A stretch of 30,864 bases of DNA from CAZGWJ01 sp964529445. Its GTDB lineage: Bacteria; Oederibacteriota; Muellerivitia; Muellerivitales; Muellerivitaceae. Positions 6,968 to 14,287 of the stretch are shown here, piece after piece (positions within the stretch are counted from its first letter, which is position 1; every line of letters starts with the position of its first letter). The stretch is from positions 1-30,864 of the forward strand of contig CAZGWJ010000027.1 of assembly GCA_964529445.1 (NCBI GenBank), read 5' to 3'. Position numbers and translations under genes: made by a program. The notes under the pieces were generated by a model, which was not told where the DNA came from, ran no database searches, and saw only the letters and a list, made by a program, of their open reading frames with translations.

Positions 6968-7826
6968 GATCATCGTTCCTGCGAAGGACTGCCGCTATCT
7001 CGTCCCGGGCCATCCCGAGGGCCCCCACCGCCTGGAAGCCACCTACCAAGTCCTCCGTTCTCGTTATGTTCCCGAGGCTTTCGTCGAGCCGATCATGGCC
7101 GAGGAGGCCGACGTCTTGGCCGTGCACTCGAAGGATCTCTTCGAACGGGTCCGGAGGGAGGAGGAACTGGACGGCGACACGCCGGGTGTTCCGGGAGTCT
7201 TCCAGGCCGCCCTTCTTTCCGCGGGTGCCGGCATCCAGGCGGCCGAGACCGTCCTCAAGGGCACGCCGCGCGCCTTCGTCTGCATCCGTCCGCCGGGTCA
7301 TCACGCAACGCCCGAGCGCGGCATGGGTTTCTGCTATTTCAACTCCATCGCGATCGCCGCTTTCGCCGCCGTCGCGCGCGGTCAGGCCGACCGGGTGGCC
7401 GTCATCGATATCGACTGCCACCACGGCAACGGCACCGAGGATTGTTTCCGCGGCAGGAACCATCTGCTGTACGTTTCCCTCCATCAGTCGCCCTGCTATC
7501 CCGGTACGGGGTTGTCCTCTTCCGACCAATGCCTGAACTTCCCTTTGCCGCCTGGAACGGAGGCGGGGGAATATCGCGAGGCGCTCTCCCGGGGTCTGGC
7601 TGCCGTCCGGAAATTCCGGCCGGACCTCGTGGGGATCTCGGCGGGTTTTGACACCTACGTGAAGGACCCTCTCACGCAGTTCGGGTTGAAGAACGAGGAT
7701 TACCGGGACATCGGCAAGGACATCTCCGAGGGGGTGGACGCGCCCCAATTCGCCTTCCTCGAGGGGGGGTATCACGAGGACCTGCCCTACCTGGTGGCGA
7801 ACTTCCTCTCCGGCTGGACGGATTAA
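6948..7826 (+). CDS. Histone deacetylase-like amidohydrolase
   Basis: A 292-residue zinc deacetylase of the HDAC / AcuC / acetylpolyamine amidohydrolase superfamily. PGHPEGPHRLEA opens the domain. RPPGHHATPERGMGFCYFNS holds the catalytic His pair, DIDCHHGNGTEDCF gives two zinc ligands (Asp and His), SAGFDTYVKDPL gives the third (Asp), and LEGGYHEDL carries the tyrosine expected in the active site. The likely reaction is removal of acetyl groups from lysine or polyamine substrates in the cytoplasm; the substrate is unknown. The ATG at 6948 lies inside the PilZ gene (20 bp overlap, different frame), so translation is probably coupled. Confidence 0.9.
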   Translation: MQKKDLKIIVPAKDCRYLVPGHPEGPHRLEATYQVLRSRYVPEAFVEPIMAEEADVLAVHSKDLFERVRREEELDGDTPGVPGVFQAALLSAGAGIQAAETVLKGTPRAFVCIRPPGHHATPERGMGFCYFNSIAIAAFAAVARGQADRVAVIDIDCHHGNGTEDCFRGRNHLLYVSLHQSPCYPGTGLSSSDQCLNFPLPPGTEAGEYREALSRGLAAVRKFRPDLVGISAGFDTYVKDPLTQFGLKNEDYRDIGKDISEGVDAPQFAFLEGGYHEDLPYLVANFLSGWTD

Positions 7827-7835
7827 GACGCGTCA

Positions 7836-7980
7836 AATTCAAAGCCAACGCGAAGCCGCAAAGCCGCGAAGAACGACGTCTAAATTCCAGAACGTTATTG
7901 ATCCATGCATTTTGAATGTTCGGTTGTTGTATAGGTCGAAAACTTCGCCGTTCTTCGCGGCTTCGCGTTGGATGTGAATT
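7836..7980. repeat. 145-bp inverted-repeat element, octamer family
   Basis: The left arm (about 7836-7874) and right arm (about 7946-7980) are inverted copies beginning AATTCAAAG / AATTCACAT and continuing CCAACGCGAAGCCGC. The left arm has one extra 8-bp unit (CCGCAAAG). About 70 bp of unrelated sequence lies between the arms. The right end stops one base before the start codon of the next gene at 7982. It has MITE-like architecture with no coding content. Confidence 0.8.
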
Positions 7981-7981
7981 G

Positions 7982-8752
7982 ATGGGTTCCATGATCATCA
8001 CTTTGCTGACCGATTTTGGGACGCGCGACCCCTATGTCGGTGTCATGAAGGGCGTTCTTTGCTCCCTCGCGCCGCGGGCGCGTCTTGTGGACCTGACCCA
8101 TGAGATCCCTCCGGGCCGGATCGACACGGCGGCTTTCCTCCTGTCGAACGCCTTCGGGTATTTTCCGAAGGGGACGATCCATCTTTGCGTGGTGGATCCT
8201 GGCGTGGGATCCCGGCGCAAGGCGCTGGTTCTGGAAAGCGGCGGGCAGTATTTCGTGGGACCTGACAACGGCCTTTTCCCGGCTGCCCTCGCCGGACATC
8301 GTATCGAACGGGTATTCGAACTGACGCTTTCCCGGGTCCTCCGCTCGAAGCGATCCGACACTTTCCACGGGCGGGATGTCTTCGCGCCGGCGGCGGCCAC
8401 CCTAGCCCGAGGCGTGCCGCCGAACCGCTTGGGACACCCCCGGTCCTCCTTGGAACCGGGGGCGCTCCCCACGCCCTTGAGAACGGCGTCCCGCTGGATC
8501 GGCGAGATCCTCTGGGTGGACCGCTTCGGGAACCTGGTGACGAATTTGCCGGCACATCTGCTGAAGAAGGGTGCCGTGATCAAGGCGGGGAAGAGGACGA
8601 TCCGAAAGATCGGAACCCATTATGCGCAGGTGACGAAAGGCGGTTTGATGGCTCTTCCGGGTTCTTTCGGCACCGTCGAGGTGTCGGTGAACGGCGGAAG
8701 CGCTTCCAAGCGGCTCGGCGCCCGCATCGGCACCCCCGTCGAACTGCGTTAA
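7982..8752 (+). CDS. SAM hydroxide adenosyltransferase (DUF62 / SAM hydrolase)
   Basis: A 256-residue enzyme of the family that includes bacterial fluorinase and chlorinase; ordinary members hydrolyse S-adenosylmethionine to adenosine and methionine. Signatures are ITLLTDFGTRDPYVGVMKG at the N-terminus, VDLTHEIPPGRIDTAAFLL, VHL-type strand HLCVVDPGVGSRRKAL, VGPDNGLFPAAL, FHGRDVFAPAAATLARG, and in the C-terminal domain DRFGNLVTNLP. The Asp/Arg/His set typical of the water-using (non-halogenating) enzymes appears present in DPGVGS and FHGRDVF. Start ATG 7982 or 7991; neither has a strong Shine-Dalgarno, because a repeat element abuts the start. Confidence 0.9.
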   Translation: MGSMIITLLTDFGTRDPYVGVMKGVLCSLAPRARLVDLTHEIPPGRIDTAAFLLSNAFGYFPKGTIHLCVVDPGVGSRRKALVLESGGQYFVGPDNGLFPAALAGHRIERVFELTLSRVLRSKRSDTFHGRDVFAPAAATLARGVPPNRLGHPRSSLEPGALPTPLRTASRWIGEILWVDRFGNLVTNLPAHLLKKGAVIKAGKRTIRKIGTHYAQVTKGGLMALPGSFGTVEVSVNGGSASKRLGARIGTPVELR

Positions 8753-8780
8753 AACCATGATAAGGATGACAGCCATTTAG

Positions 8781-8884
8781 CCACCGATGGATGGGATGGA
8801 CACCGATGGGTCTTTAACGGAGATCCGAATGCTTCTTATAGGGATGTTGTAACCTTCTAACTTCTACCTCCTGCCTTCTACCTG
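8781..8884. repeat. Intergenic repeats before the exchanger gene
   Basis: Positions 8781-8808 are a near copy of 3513-3540 (CCACCGATGG, ATGGGATG, then ACAC[C/G]GAT). Positions 8852-8884 are a pyrimidine-rich stretch of CTTCTAAC/CTTCTACC-type words. A possible -10 TATACT lies at 8899-8904. No coding sequence is seen between 8753 and 8938. Confidence 0.65.
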
Positions 8885-8938
8885 CTGTTGTTTGGCGCTA
8901 TACTCGCGTTCCGTACTTTCTTCGAGGTTCGACCCGAC

Positions 8939-10183
8939 ATGACCGAGAGGCGCAACGACACCCAAAACCTGATCTTCATGGGTGCCATGCTGTTCATGGC
9001 CGGTCAATGGGCCTGGATCCATCTCTTTCATCACCCTCACCCCGGGATCCCCTGGGTCCCCCTGCTCCCGGGTATCGCCATTTTCGCGGCTGCCTATCTT
9101 CTTTCCTGGTCGGCCGAGGTGGCTCAGCACGACATCCCGCCGGCCCTGGCCTTGGCGGGACTTGCCCTGGTGGCCGTGCTCCCCGAGTATGCCGTGGATA
9201 TCTACTTCGCCTGGTCGGCGGGCAAGGATCCGGCCTACATCCCCTACGCCACCGCCAACATGACAGGTGCCAACCGGCTCCTGATCGGCTTCGGTTGGCC
9301 GGTCATCGTCTTCGTGTATTGGCTCAAGACCCGAAAGCATCGGGTGGACCTCGACCGGCGCCTTGACCTGGAGACCGGGATCCTGCTGGTCGCGACACTC
9401 TATTCCTTCTTCATTCCCCTCAAGCATACCCTCTCCCTCTGGGACGCAGCCTTTTTCATCAGCCTGTTCGGATGGTATTTCATCCGGATCCTTCGCGGGA
9501 AGGTCGAGGTTCCCGAGGAACTTGAAGGCCCCCCCGATACCATCTCCTCCTGGCCGGCCTTCTGGCGGAGGATCGCGGCCTTGGGTCTTTTCCTCTTCGC
9601 GGGCGCGGTCATCTTCGCCTCGGCCGAACCCTTCGCCGAGGGGATCCTCGAGATCGGCCGTCACTGGGGGATCGAGGAGTTCATTCTCGTCCAATGGCTG
9701 GCACCCCTTGCTTCCGAGTCGCCTGAGTTCATTGTGGCCGTGCTCTTCGCCTTGCGGTTGAAGCCCAGCGCCGCCTTCAACACGCTGATCTCCTCGAAGG
9801 TGAACCAGTGGACCCTGCTGGTGGGGATGCTCCCCGTGGCTTTCTTCATCTCCCACCGCCTGTCGGGCGGTACGGACAGCGTGATGGCACTCGACGCAAG
9901 GCAGGTGGAGGAGATCTTCCTGACGGGCGCCCAGTCGCTTTTCGCCGTGGTGGTGCTTTCCGACCGCCGTTTCTCCATGAAAGAGGCCCTGGCCTTCTTC
10001 GTCCTCTTCTTCCTGCAGGCGGCCTATCCGGCCGTGGAGGGCCAGGTGGGCATCGATAGTATCCACGTGCGTCTGGCCTTCGCCTGGGTCTACGTGGGAC
10101 TTGCCGGTGGCATCGTCATTACTTCGCTCCGGTTCCGCTCGAACCTGGCCAACCTGATGCGGGTTTTCCTGGGGCGGCGCTGA
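8939..10183 (+). CDS. Sodium/calcium exchanger-type membrane protein
   Basis: A 414-residue integral membrane protein with about ten hydrophobic segments. Two internal alpha-repeat motifs can be seen: VAVLPEYAVDIYFAWSAG followed by NMTGANRLLIGFG (near residues 80-120), and LASESPEFIVAVLFAL followed by NTLISSKVNQWTLLVG (near 260-305). The paired PE motifs in opposite halves are characteristic of the Ca2+:cation antiporter superfamily, which uses a cation gradient to move Ca2+ or similar ions across the inner membrane. Ion specificity is not readable. The ATG at 8939 opens the first amphipathic segment; upstream in-frame starts would fall on the putative -10 region. Confidence 0.85.
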   Translation: MTERRNDTQNLIFMGAMLFMAGQWAWIHLFHHPHPGIPWVPLLPGIAIFAAAYLLSWSAEVAQHDIPPALALAGLALVAVLPEYAVDIYFAWSAGKDPAYIPYATANMTGANRLLIGFGWPVIVFVYWLKTRKHRVDLDRRLDLETGILLVATLYSFFIPLKHTLSLWDAAFFISLFGWYFIRILRGKVEVPEELEGPPDTISSWPAFWRRIAALGLFLFAGAVIFASAEPFAEGILEIGRHWGIEEFILVQWLAPLASESPEFIVAVLFALRLKPSAAFNTLISSKVNQWTLLVGMLPVAFFISHRLSGGTDSVMALDARQVEEIFLTGAQSLFAVVVLSDRRFSMKEALAFFVLFFLQAAYPAVEGQVGIDSIHVRLAFAWVYVGLAGGIVITSLRFRSNLANLMRVFLGRR

Positions 10184-10187
10184 TCCC

Positions 10188-10709
10188 GTGAAGGTTCTAT
10201 GCTCCCGCCTGAAGAAAAACGTTCCGCCCCATCGGTTGTGCGTGGAGCGGTTGTCGGTTGCCCATTGGGCCGACAAGAGGATCGTTTGCGGGGGAAGGGT
10301 CTACGACAACCTCGAACTGCCCGGTTTCATGGCCCGGTTGGACGGGAAGCCGGCCGGTTTTTTGACCTACCATCGCAAAGGGAAGGTGATGGACCTCGTC
10401 TCCATCGCTTGCCGTCCGAGAAGACGCGGCGCGGGGGCCGCGCTGTTGAAAGCCCTCGTCCGGCAGGCAAGGCGCGAGGGCTGCTGGAGCGTTCGCGTGG
10501 CCACCACCCGCGAGAACATGGACGCCCTGTGCTTCTACCAGGCGATGGGGTTCTCCCTGTCCGGGGTAAGACGAGGAGCCCTTCATCGGGCGAGGAGGAT
10601 CAAGCCCTCCATCCCTCGGGTCGGGAACCACGGCATTCCCCTCGAGCATGAGATCGTTCTTGTAAAGGACATGAGGAACCACCACGAAGGCTCGAAGGCG
10701 CGAAGGTGA
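10188..10709 (+). CDS. GNAT-family N-acetyltransferase
   Basis: A 173-residue acetyl-CoA-dependent acyltransferase. The sequence GKPAGFLTYHRKGKVMDLVSIACRPRRRGAG is strand 4 followed by the acetyl-CoA pyrophosphate loop (RRRGAGAALLKALV matches Q/RxxGxG/A). NMDALCFYQAMGFSLSGV is the usual GNAT C-terminal half with the NxxAxxFYxxxGF motif. The GTG start at 10188 is 5 bp after the exchanger stop, suggesting cotranscription. The last ten residues (NHHEGSKARR) are encoded by the left arm of an inverted-repeat element, so the natural end was probably near VKDM. The substrate is unknown. Confidence 0.85.
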   Translation: MKVLCSRLKKNVPPHRLCVERLSVAHWADKRIVCGGRVYDNLELPGFMARLDGKPAGFLTYHRKGKVMDLVSIACRPRRRGAGAALLKALVRQARREGCWSVRVATTRENMDALCFYQAMGFSLSGVRRGALHRARRIKPSIPRVGNHGIPLEHEIVLVKDMRNHHEGSKARR

Positions 10710-10777
10710 CGGGGACGTCTTTCGGATTCCCGCCTTCAAAGAACGGATGTTCTTCGGGTTTTCGTGTCTTCGTGGTG
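10680..10777. repeat. 98-bp inverted-repeat element, octamer family
   Basis: The left arm has CCACGAAG, GCTCGAAG and GCGCGAAG (10683-10706). The right arm, read on the minus strand, has CCACGAAG, ACACGAAA and ACCCGAAG (about 10752-10777). The left arm encodes the end of the GNAT protein; the right arm ends 24 bp before the dehydrogenase start. Confidence 0.8.
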
Positions 10778-10800
10778 AAATAAACCCAAAGGAGTCTCCC

Positions 10801-11967
10801 GTGCTTGATTTCGACCATCACCGCCAGACCCGCATCCATTTCGGGAAGAGCGCCCTGGAGAAGCTCCCGGGAGAGCTGGCCCGCTACGGCGCCAAGGTCC
10901 TTGTCGTGACGGGGGGGAAGAGCGTGCGCGTTTCCGGCCTCTATGACCGGATCAAGGGGGTCTTGGACGCTGCCGGGAAGAAGGTCTTCGAGGTGACGGG
11001 TGTGACGCCCAATCCCCGTGTCACGAAGGTGCGCGAGGGGATCGGGATCTGCAAGAAGGAGAAGATCGATCTGATCCTGGCGGTCGGGGGTGGCAGCGCC
11101 ATCGACGCCGCCAAGGGGATGGCCATGGGCGCCTTGTCGGAGAAGGATGTCTGGGATTTCTACACCTACAAGGCCTCCCCCGAGGCGGCCGTTCCCCTCG
11201 GCTGCGTCCTGACTTTGGCCGCCACGGGGACCGAGATGAACGGCAATACCGTGGTGTCCAACGAGCAGACCAAGGAGAAGCAGGGGTTCGGCTCGCCCCT
11301 TCTCCAGCCGCGCTTCTCCATCCTCGATCCCCGGCTCACCACCACCGTGCCCCTTGACCAGACCATCAACGGGTGCGTGGACATCATGGCCCACGTGTTC
11401 GAGCAGTACTTCTCCCATACTCCGAACACGCCGCTTCAGGACCGCATGGCCGAGGCCATCCTGACCACCGTGGTGGAGGAGTCGCGAAAGATCGTGAAGG
11501 ACCTGTCCGATTACGACACGCGCGCCAATCTCCTTTGGTGCGGGACCATGGCCTTGAACGACATCGCCGTGGGGGTCGGGAAAGCCGGGGATTGGGCCAC
11601 TCATGGCATGGAGCACGAGTTGTCCGCGCTCTACGACATCCCCCATGGCGCGGGCTTGGCCATCCTCTTCCCGCAATGGATGGAGCACGTGCTCTCGGAG
11701 GGGACGGCCAAGTTCGAGCAGTACGCCGTCCGGGTGTGGGGCGTGGACCCCTCCGGGAAAGAGGGCCGGGATGTCGCCCGGGAGGGCATCCGGCGCACGA
11801 AGGAATTCTTCCGGGAGATCGGGGCTCCCACGACCCTGAGGGAAGTCAAGATCGACGATACCAACATTCCTCACATGGCCCGCCAAGCCACCCGGTTCGG
11901 CCCCATCGGCAATTACCGGAAGCTGGAGGCGAAGGATGTGGAAGCCATCCTGCGTGCAAGTCTGTGA
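10801..11967 (+). CDS. Iron-type alcohol dehydrogenase (BdhA/YqhD-like)
   Basis: A 388-residue group III metal-dependent alcohol dehydrogenase, expected to reduce aldehydes with NAD(P)H. AVGGGSAIDAAKGMAMGA is the nucleotide-binding glycine motif. Metal ligands are seen in NGCVDIMAHVFEQYF (Asp and His), WATHGMEHELSALYDIPHGAGLAI (the two later histidines), closely matching the YqhD / butanol dehydrogenase branch. The GTG start is well supported by GGAG at 10791-10794 with a 6 nt spacer. The upstream in-frame ATG lies in a repeat arm and is not used. It appears monocistronic or the last gene of the exchanger/GNAT unit. Confidence 0.92.
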   Translation: MLDFDHHRQTRIHFGKSALEKLPGELARYGAKVLVVTGGKSVRVSGLYDRIKGVLDAAGKKVFEVTGVTPNPRVTKVREGIGICKKEKIDLILAVGGGSAIDAAKGMAMGALSEKDVWDFYTYKASPEAAVPLGCVLTLAATGTEMNGNTVVSNEQTKEKQGFGSPLLQPRFSILDPRLTTTVPLDQTINGCVDIMAHVFEQYFSHTPNTPLQDRMAEAILTTVVEESRKIVKDLSDYDTRANLLWCGTMALNDIAVGVGKAGDWATHGMEHELSALYDIPHGAGLAILFPQWMEHVLSEGTAKFEQYAVRVWGVDPSGKEGRDVAREGIRRTKEFFREIGAPTTLREVKIDDTNIPHMARQATRFGPIGNYRKLEAKDVEAILRASL

Positions 11968-12017
11968 CTTGCACGCAATGTGGAATGATGAATTAGGAAT
12001 GAGGAGTTGACGGCGAA

Positions 12018-12042
12018 CTTCGCCACCTTCGCCGCTTCGCGT
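12018..12042. repeat. Solo octamer-repeat arm before dinB-like gene
   Basis: Read on the minus strand the arm has ACGCGAAG, CGGCGAAG and GTGGCGAAG, the same octamer pattern as the inverted-repeat elements. No opposite arm was found nearby. Confidence 0.5.
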
Positions 12043-12067
12043 TCCGCCGGATTACAAGGAGCCGTCC

Positions 12068-12550
12068 ATGAACGAAACCTACGCCCGATTGATCGAGACC
12101 TATTCCACCCAGGCCATCCGCCTGAAGTCCCTACTCGCTTCCTGCCCCCGCAAGATGTGGGAGTTCAAACCGGGGCCCGAGCATTGGAGCATCCGCGAGG
12201 TTTTGCATCACCTAGCGGACGCGGAACTCAACTTCACCCTGCGGATCCGTTTCGCCCTCGGGGAACCCGGCTCGACCGTCCATTCCTTCGACCAGGAGGC
12301 ATGGGGGCGGAACCTCCGGTACCCGGAGCGGTATCCCGAGACCGCCATCGATCTCTATGAATCCCTCGTGCGGGACAACCACGGGTTGTTCCTGGAGCTG
12401 TCGGACGAGGATTTCGCCAGGACGGTCCAGCATTCGACCCGCGGTCCCCAGACCGTCGAGTATCTGATCGGTTTCTGCGAGATCCATCTCCGGAAACACA
12501 TGGAGCAGATCCAGCGACGCCTGGTCGAATGGAAGGATCGGGTCGGCTGA
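12068..12550 (+). CDS. DinB-superfamily protein
   Basis: A 160-residue four-helix-bundle protein of the DinB/YfiT metalloenzyme superfamily. WSIREVLHHLADAELNFTLRIR contains the first helical histidine motif, and FCEIHLRKHMEQIQRRL the C-terminal one, consistent with a three-histidine metal site. Members are often thiol-dependent transferases or stress proteins; the reaction here is unknown. The ATG at 12068 has AAGGAG about 6 nt upstream. The gene converges on suhB, and both stop codons lie within the arms of one hairpin (12546-12575). Confidence 0.85.
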   Translation: MNETYARLIETYSTQAIRLKSLLASCPRKMWEFKPGPEHWSIREVLHHLADAELNFTLRIRFALGEPGSTVHSFDQEAWGRNLRYPERYPETAIDLYESLVRDNHGLFLELSDEDFARTVQHSTRGPQTVEYLIGFCEIHLRKHMEQIQRRLVEWKDRVG

Positions 12551-12575
12551 GACTGAACCTTTCGGGTGTCTCAGC
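12546..12575. terminator. Hairpin shared by convergent genes
   Basis: A perfect 8-bp stem GCTGAGAC (12546-12553) and GTCTCAGC (12568-12575), with inner ACC/GGT pairing. It contains the TGA of the DinB gene and the TGA of suhB. No T-run follows on either side, so it is not a standard intrinsic terminator, though it could act bidirectionally or protect both 3' ends. Confidence 0.5.
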
Positions 12576-13476
12576 GCTTCTTCCGGGGTCTTGCCCTGGA
12601 CGCGAACAGGGGCAGGTCGGCCGTGATGGTCTGTTGGACGATGTCCGGCGCTCTCCTCGACCGGGTTCCCCGTTCCTGGCGTTTTAGCCAACGCTTCTCG
12701 TCGGGACCGGCCTGCAGGATGTCGAGCATCTGCTGGTGGATCCTTCCGTTCGAGACCAGCATATTCTGGCCGTCCACCCGCCAGGGTCCTCCCGTGATAT
12801 CCGTGACGATCCCGCCCGCCTCCTGGATGAGAAGGACCCCGGCTGCCATGTCCCAGGCCTGGGGTCCCCTCTCCCACATCCCGTCGAAACGGCCCGCTGC
12901 CACGTAGGATAGATTCAGGGCGGCCGAACCGTCCCGTCTCACGCCCTGGGCCGCGAGCACGAAGCGCTTGAAGTTATCCAGGTTGTACGGGGTCTCCTTG
13001 ATGAAGTACGCGAAGCCGGTGGCCAGCAGGGCCTGGTCCAACCGGGATACGGAGGAGACCCGGATGCGCTTGTTGTTGAGGCGAGCACCGCCCGCCTTCT
13101 CGGCCGTGAAGAGCTCGTTCGAGACGGGATTGAAGACCGCTCCGGCGATGGGACGCTCGTCCTTGAGGAGGGCCACCGAGCAACAGAAGAAGGGATATCC
13201 GTGCGCGTAGTTGGTGGTTCCGTCCAGAGGGTCCACCACCCAGGTCCATTCGGCCTTCCTCCCGCGCCCGGATTCCTCCCCCCACAGTCCATGCCGGGGA
13301 TAAGCCTTCCTGAGGTACGAAAGGACGGCTTTTTCGCATCTCCGGTCCACATCGGTCACGAGATTAATGGATCCCCCGGTTTTGAATTCGACTTTCAGGA
13401 CGCGGCCGAGGTGTTCGTGCTGGATGGCGCCGCCGATCTTTGCGGCCTCGACGGCATTTTTCAGGAAATCGGACAA
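12571..13476 (-). CDS. suhB: Inositol monophosphatase family protein
   Basis: A 301-residue Mg2+-dependent sugar phosphatase of the IMPase/SuhB family. The metal-binding signatures are GLWGEESGRG (Glu), WVVDPLDGTTNYAHGYPFF (the DPLDGT motif) and QAWDMAAGVLLIQEAGG (the WDxAAG motif), all intact. The C-terminus carries an extra basic tail of about 45 residues (KRWLKRQERGTRSRR..., ending RPRKKR) beyond the usual length near 265; this may bind nucleic acid or polymerase, which is inference. The start is TTG at 13474-13476, supported by GGAGG with a 6 nt spacer; no ATG fits. SuhB can also act in rRNA antitermination in enterobacteria; that role is not demonstrable here. Confidence 0.88.
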   Translation of the reverse strand: MSDFLKNAVEAAKIGGAIQHEHLGRVLKVEFKTGGSINLVTDVDRRCEKAVLSYLRKAYPRHGLWGEESGRGRKAEWTWVVDPLDGTTNYAHGYPFFCCSVALLKDERPIAGAVFNPVSNELFTAEKAGGARLNNKRIRVSSVSRLDQALLATGFAYFIKETPYNLDNFKRFVLAAQGVRRDGSAALNLSYVAAGRFDGMWERGPQAWDMAAGVLLIQEAGGIVTDITGGPWRVDGQNMLVSNGRIHQQMLDILQAGPDEKRWLKRQERGTRSRRAPDIVQQTITADLPLFASRARPRKKR

Positions 13477-13541
13477 CGGGGTCCTCCTTGTTCGTGTTCG
13501 AAGGATTCTATCAGGAAAAATGCGGACCCTTTGCGGACCCC

Positions 13542-13570
13542 TTGACGAAAAAGCCCCCCCTTCCTATTGA
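13542..13570 (+). promoter_or_regulatory. Putative hsp20 promoter
   Basis: TTGACG at 13542-13547, 17 bp spacer, TATTGA at 13565-13570. Just upstream the word TGCGGACCC is repeated at 13521 and 13532 (11-bp period), possibly an operator. No CIRCE element is visible. Confidence 0.45.
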
Positions 13571-13723
13571 TACGGATGGAAGGATAAAAAACACGGCGCA
13601 CCAAGGCGCTTGCAAGGAGCGGTTTGGAAGGGAACGCCAACAGGTCTTCCGGAAAAGGGACCGTCCCTGGATTTCACGTGGCGCAGGCGTTGCCCCGTCC
13701 CGCTCCAATGGGAGGAGGAAATC

Positions 13724-14188
13724 ATGGCACTTGTTAAATACCACAGACCGGAAGAGGAGAGGGGGACCTCCCCCTGGGGCCTGTATTCGGGAGTCGAAAG
13801 GCTTTTCGACGACTTTTTCGGGGTTGGGCGGGACCCGGTCTTTTCGGCCTCCGTCCGCTCCTGGGCACCGGCGGTCGATATCGAGGAGACCGACGCCGAT
13901 TACCGCCTGAAAGCCGAATTGCCGGGCCTCAAGAAGGAGGATGTTAAAATCTCCGTCGAGGACAATGTCCTCACCCTGTCGGGGGAGCGTCGGGAGGAGA
14001 AGGCCGAGAAGGGAAGGAAGGTCCACCGGATCGAGCGCGGTTTCGGGTCCTTCTTCCGGTCCTTCTCGCTGCCGACCTCGATCGCGGCCGACAAGGTCAC
14101 AGCTTCCTACAAGGACGGCGTCCTGGAGGTTGTGGTCCCGAAGAAGGAGGAGGCCAAGCCCCGCCAGGTGGAAATCAAGATCGATTGA
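13724..14188 (+). CDS. Small heat-shock protein (Hsp20)
   Basis: A 154-residue alpha-crystallin-type chaperone that holds unfolding proteins in large oligomers. The N-terminal arm includes GVERLFDDFFG. The alpha-crystallin domain runs from about residue 45 to 140, with VDIEETDADYRLKAELPGL, VKISVEDNVLTLSGER, the long loop RREEKAEKGRKVHRIERGFG, and the hallmark GVLEVVVPK. The C-terminal tail EAKPRQVEIKID contains the V-E-I (IxI-like) anchor. The ATG is fixed by the very strong GGAGGAGG at 13711-13718. It is monocistronic, with its own promoter and intrinsic terminator. Confidence 0.95.
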   Translation: MALVKYHRPEEERGTSPWGLYSGVERLFDDFFGVGRDPVFSASVRSWAPAVDIEETDADYRLKAELPGLKKEDVKISVEDNVLTLSGERREEKAEKGRKVHRIERGFGSFFRSFSLPTSIAADKVTASYKDGVLEVVVPKKEEAKPRQVEIKID

Positions 14189-14204
14189 TGGAAAAGGATC
14201 ATCC

Positions 14205-14236
14205 CGCCCGGAGGGAGCCCCTCCGGGCGTTTTTTT
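14205..14236 (+). terminator. Intrinsic terminator of hsp20
   Basis: A perfect 11-bp GC-rich stem, CGCCCGGAGGG (14205-14215) with CCCTCCGGGCG (14219-14229), a 3-nt loop and seven T. It lies 17 bp after the hsp20 stop. Confidence 0.95.
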
Positions 14237-14248
14237 ATTTAAGGCCGG

Positions 14249-14280
14249 GGGGATCGATCCCCGGAGGACTGTTGGTACAA
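14249..14280 (+). promoter_or_regulatory. 14-bp palindrome and -10 box close to a start codon
   Basis: GGGGATCGATCCCC at 14249-14262 is a perfect palindrome that could be an operator. It occupies the place of a -35. A good -10, TACAAT, lies at 14275-14280, only 8 bp before the ATG at 14288, so the transcript would be leaderless or nearly so. Confidence 0.45.
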
Positions 14281-14287
14281 TAATTCC

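Noticed and set aside
8864..10276. A 470-codon minus-strand frame opposite the exchanger
   Set aside because: The translation is Glu/Gly/His-rich and charged throughout, the expected antisense of a hydrophobic membrane protein gene.
13477..13723. A CIRCE element or clear sigma32 promoter ahead of hsp20
   Set aside because: No TTAGCACTC-type inverted repeat is present; the best match is an ordinary TTGACG/TATTGA pair.
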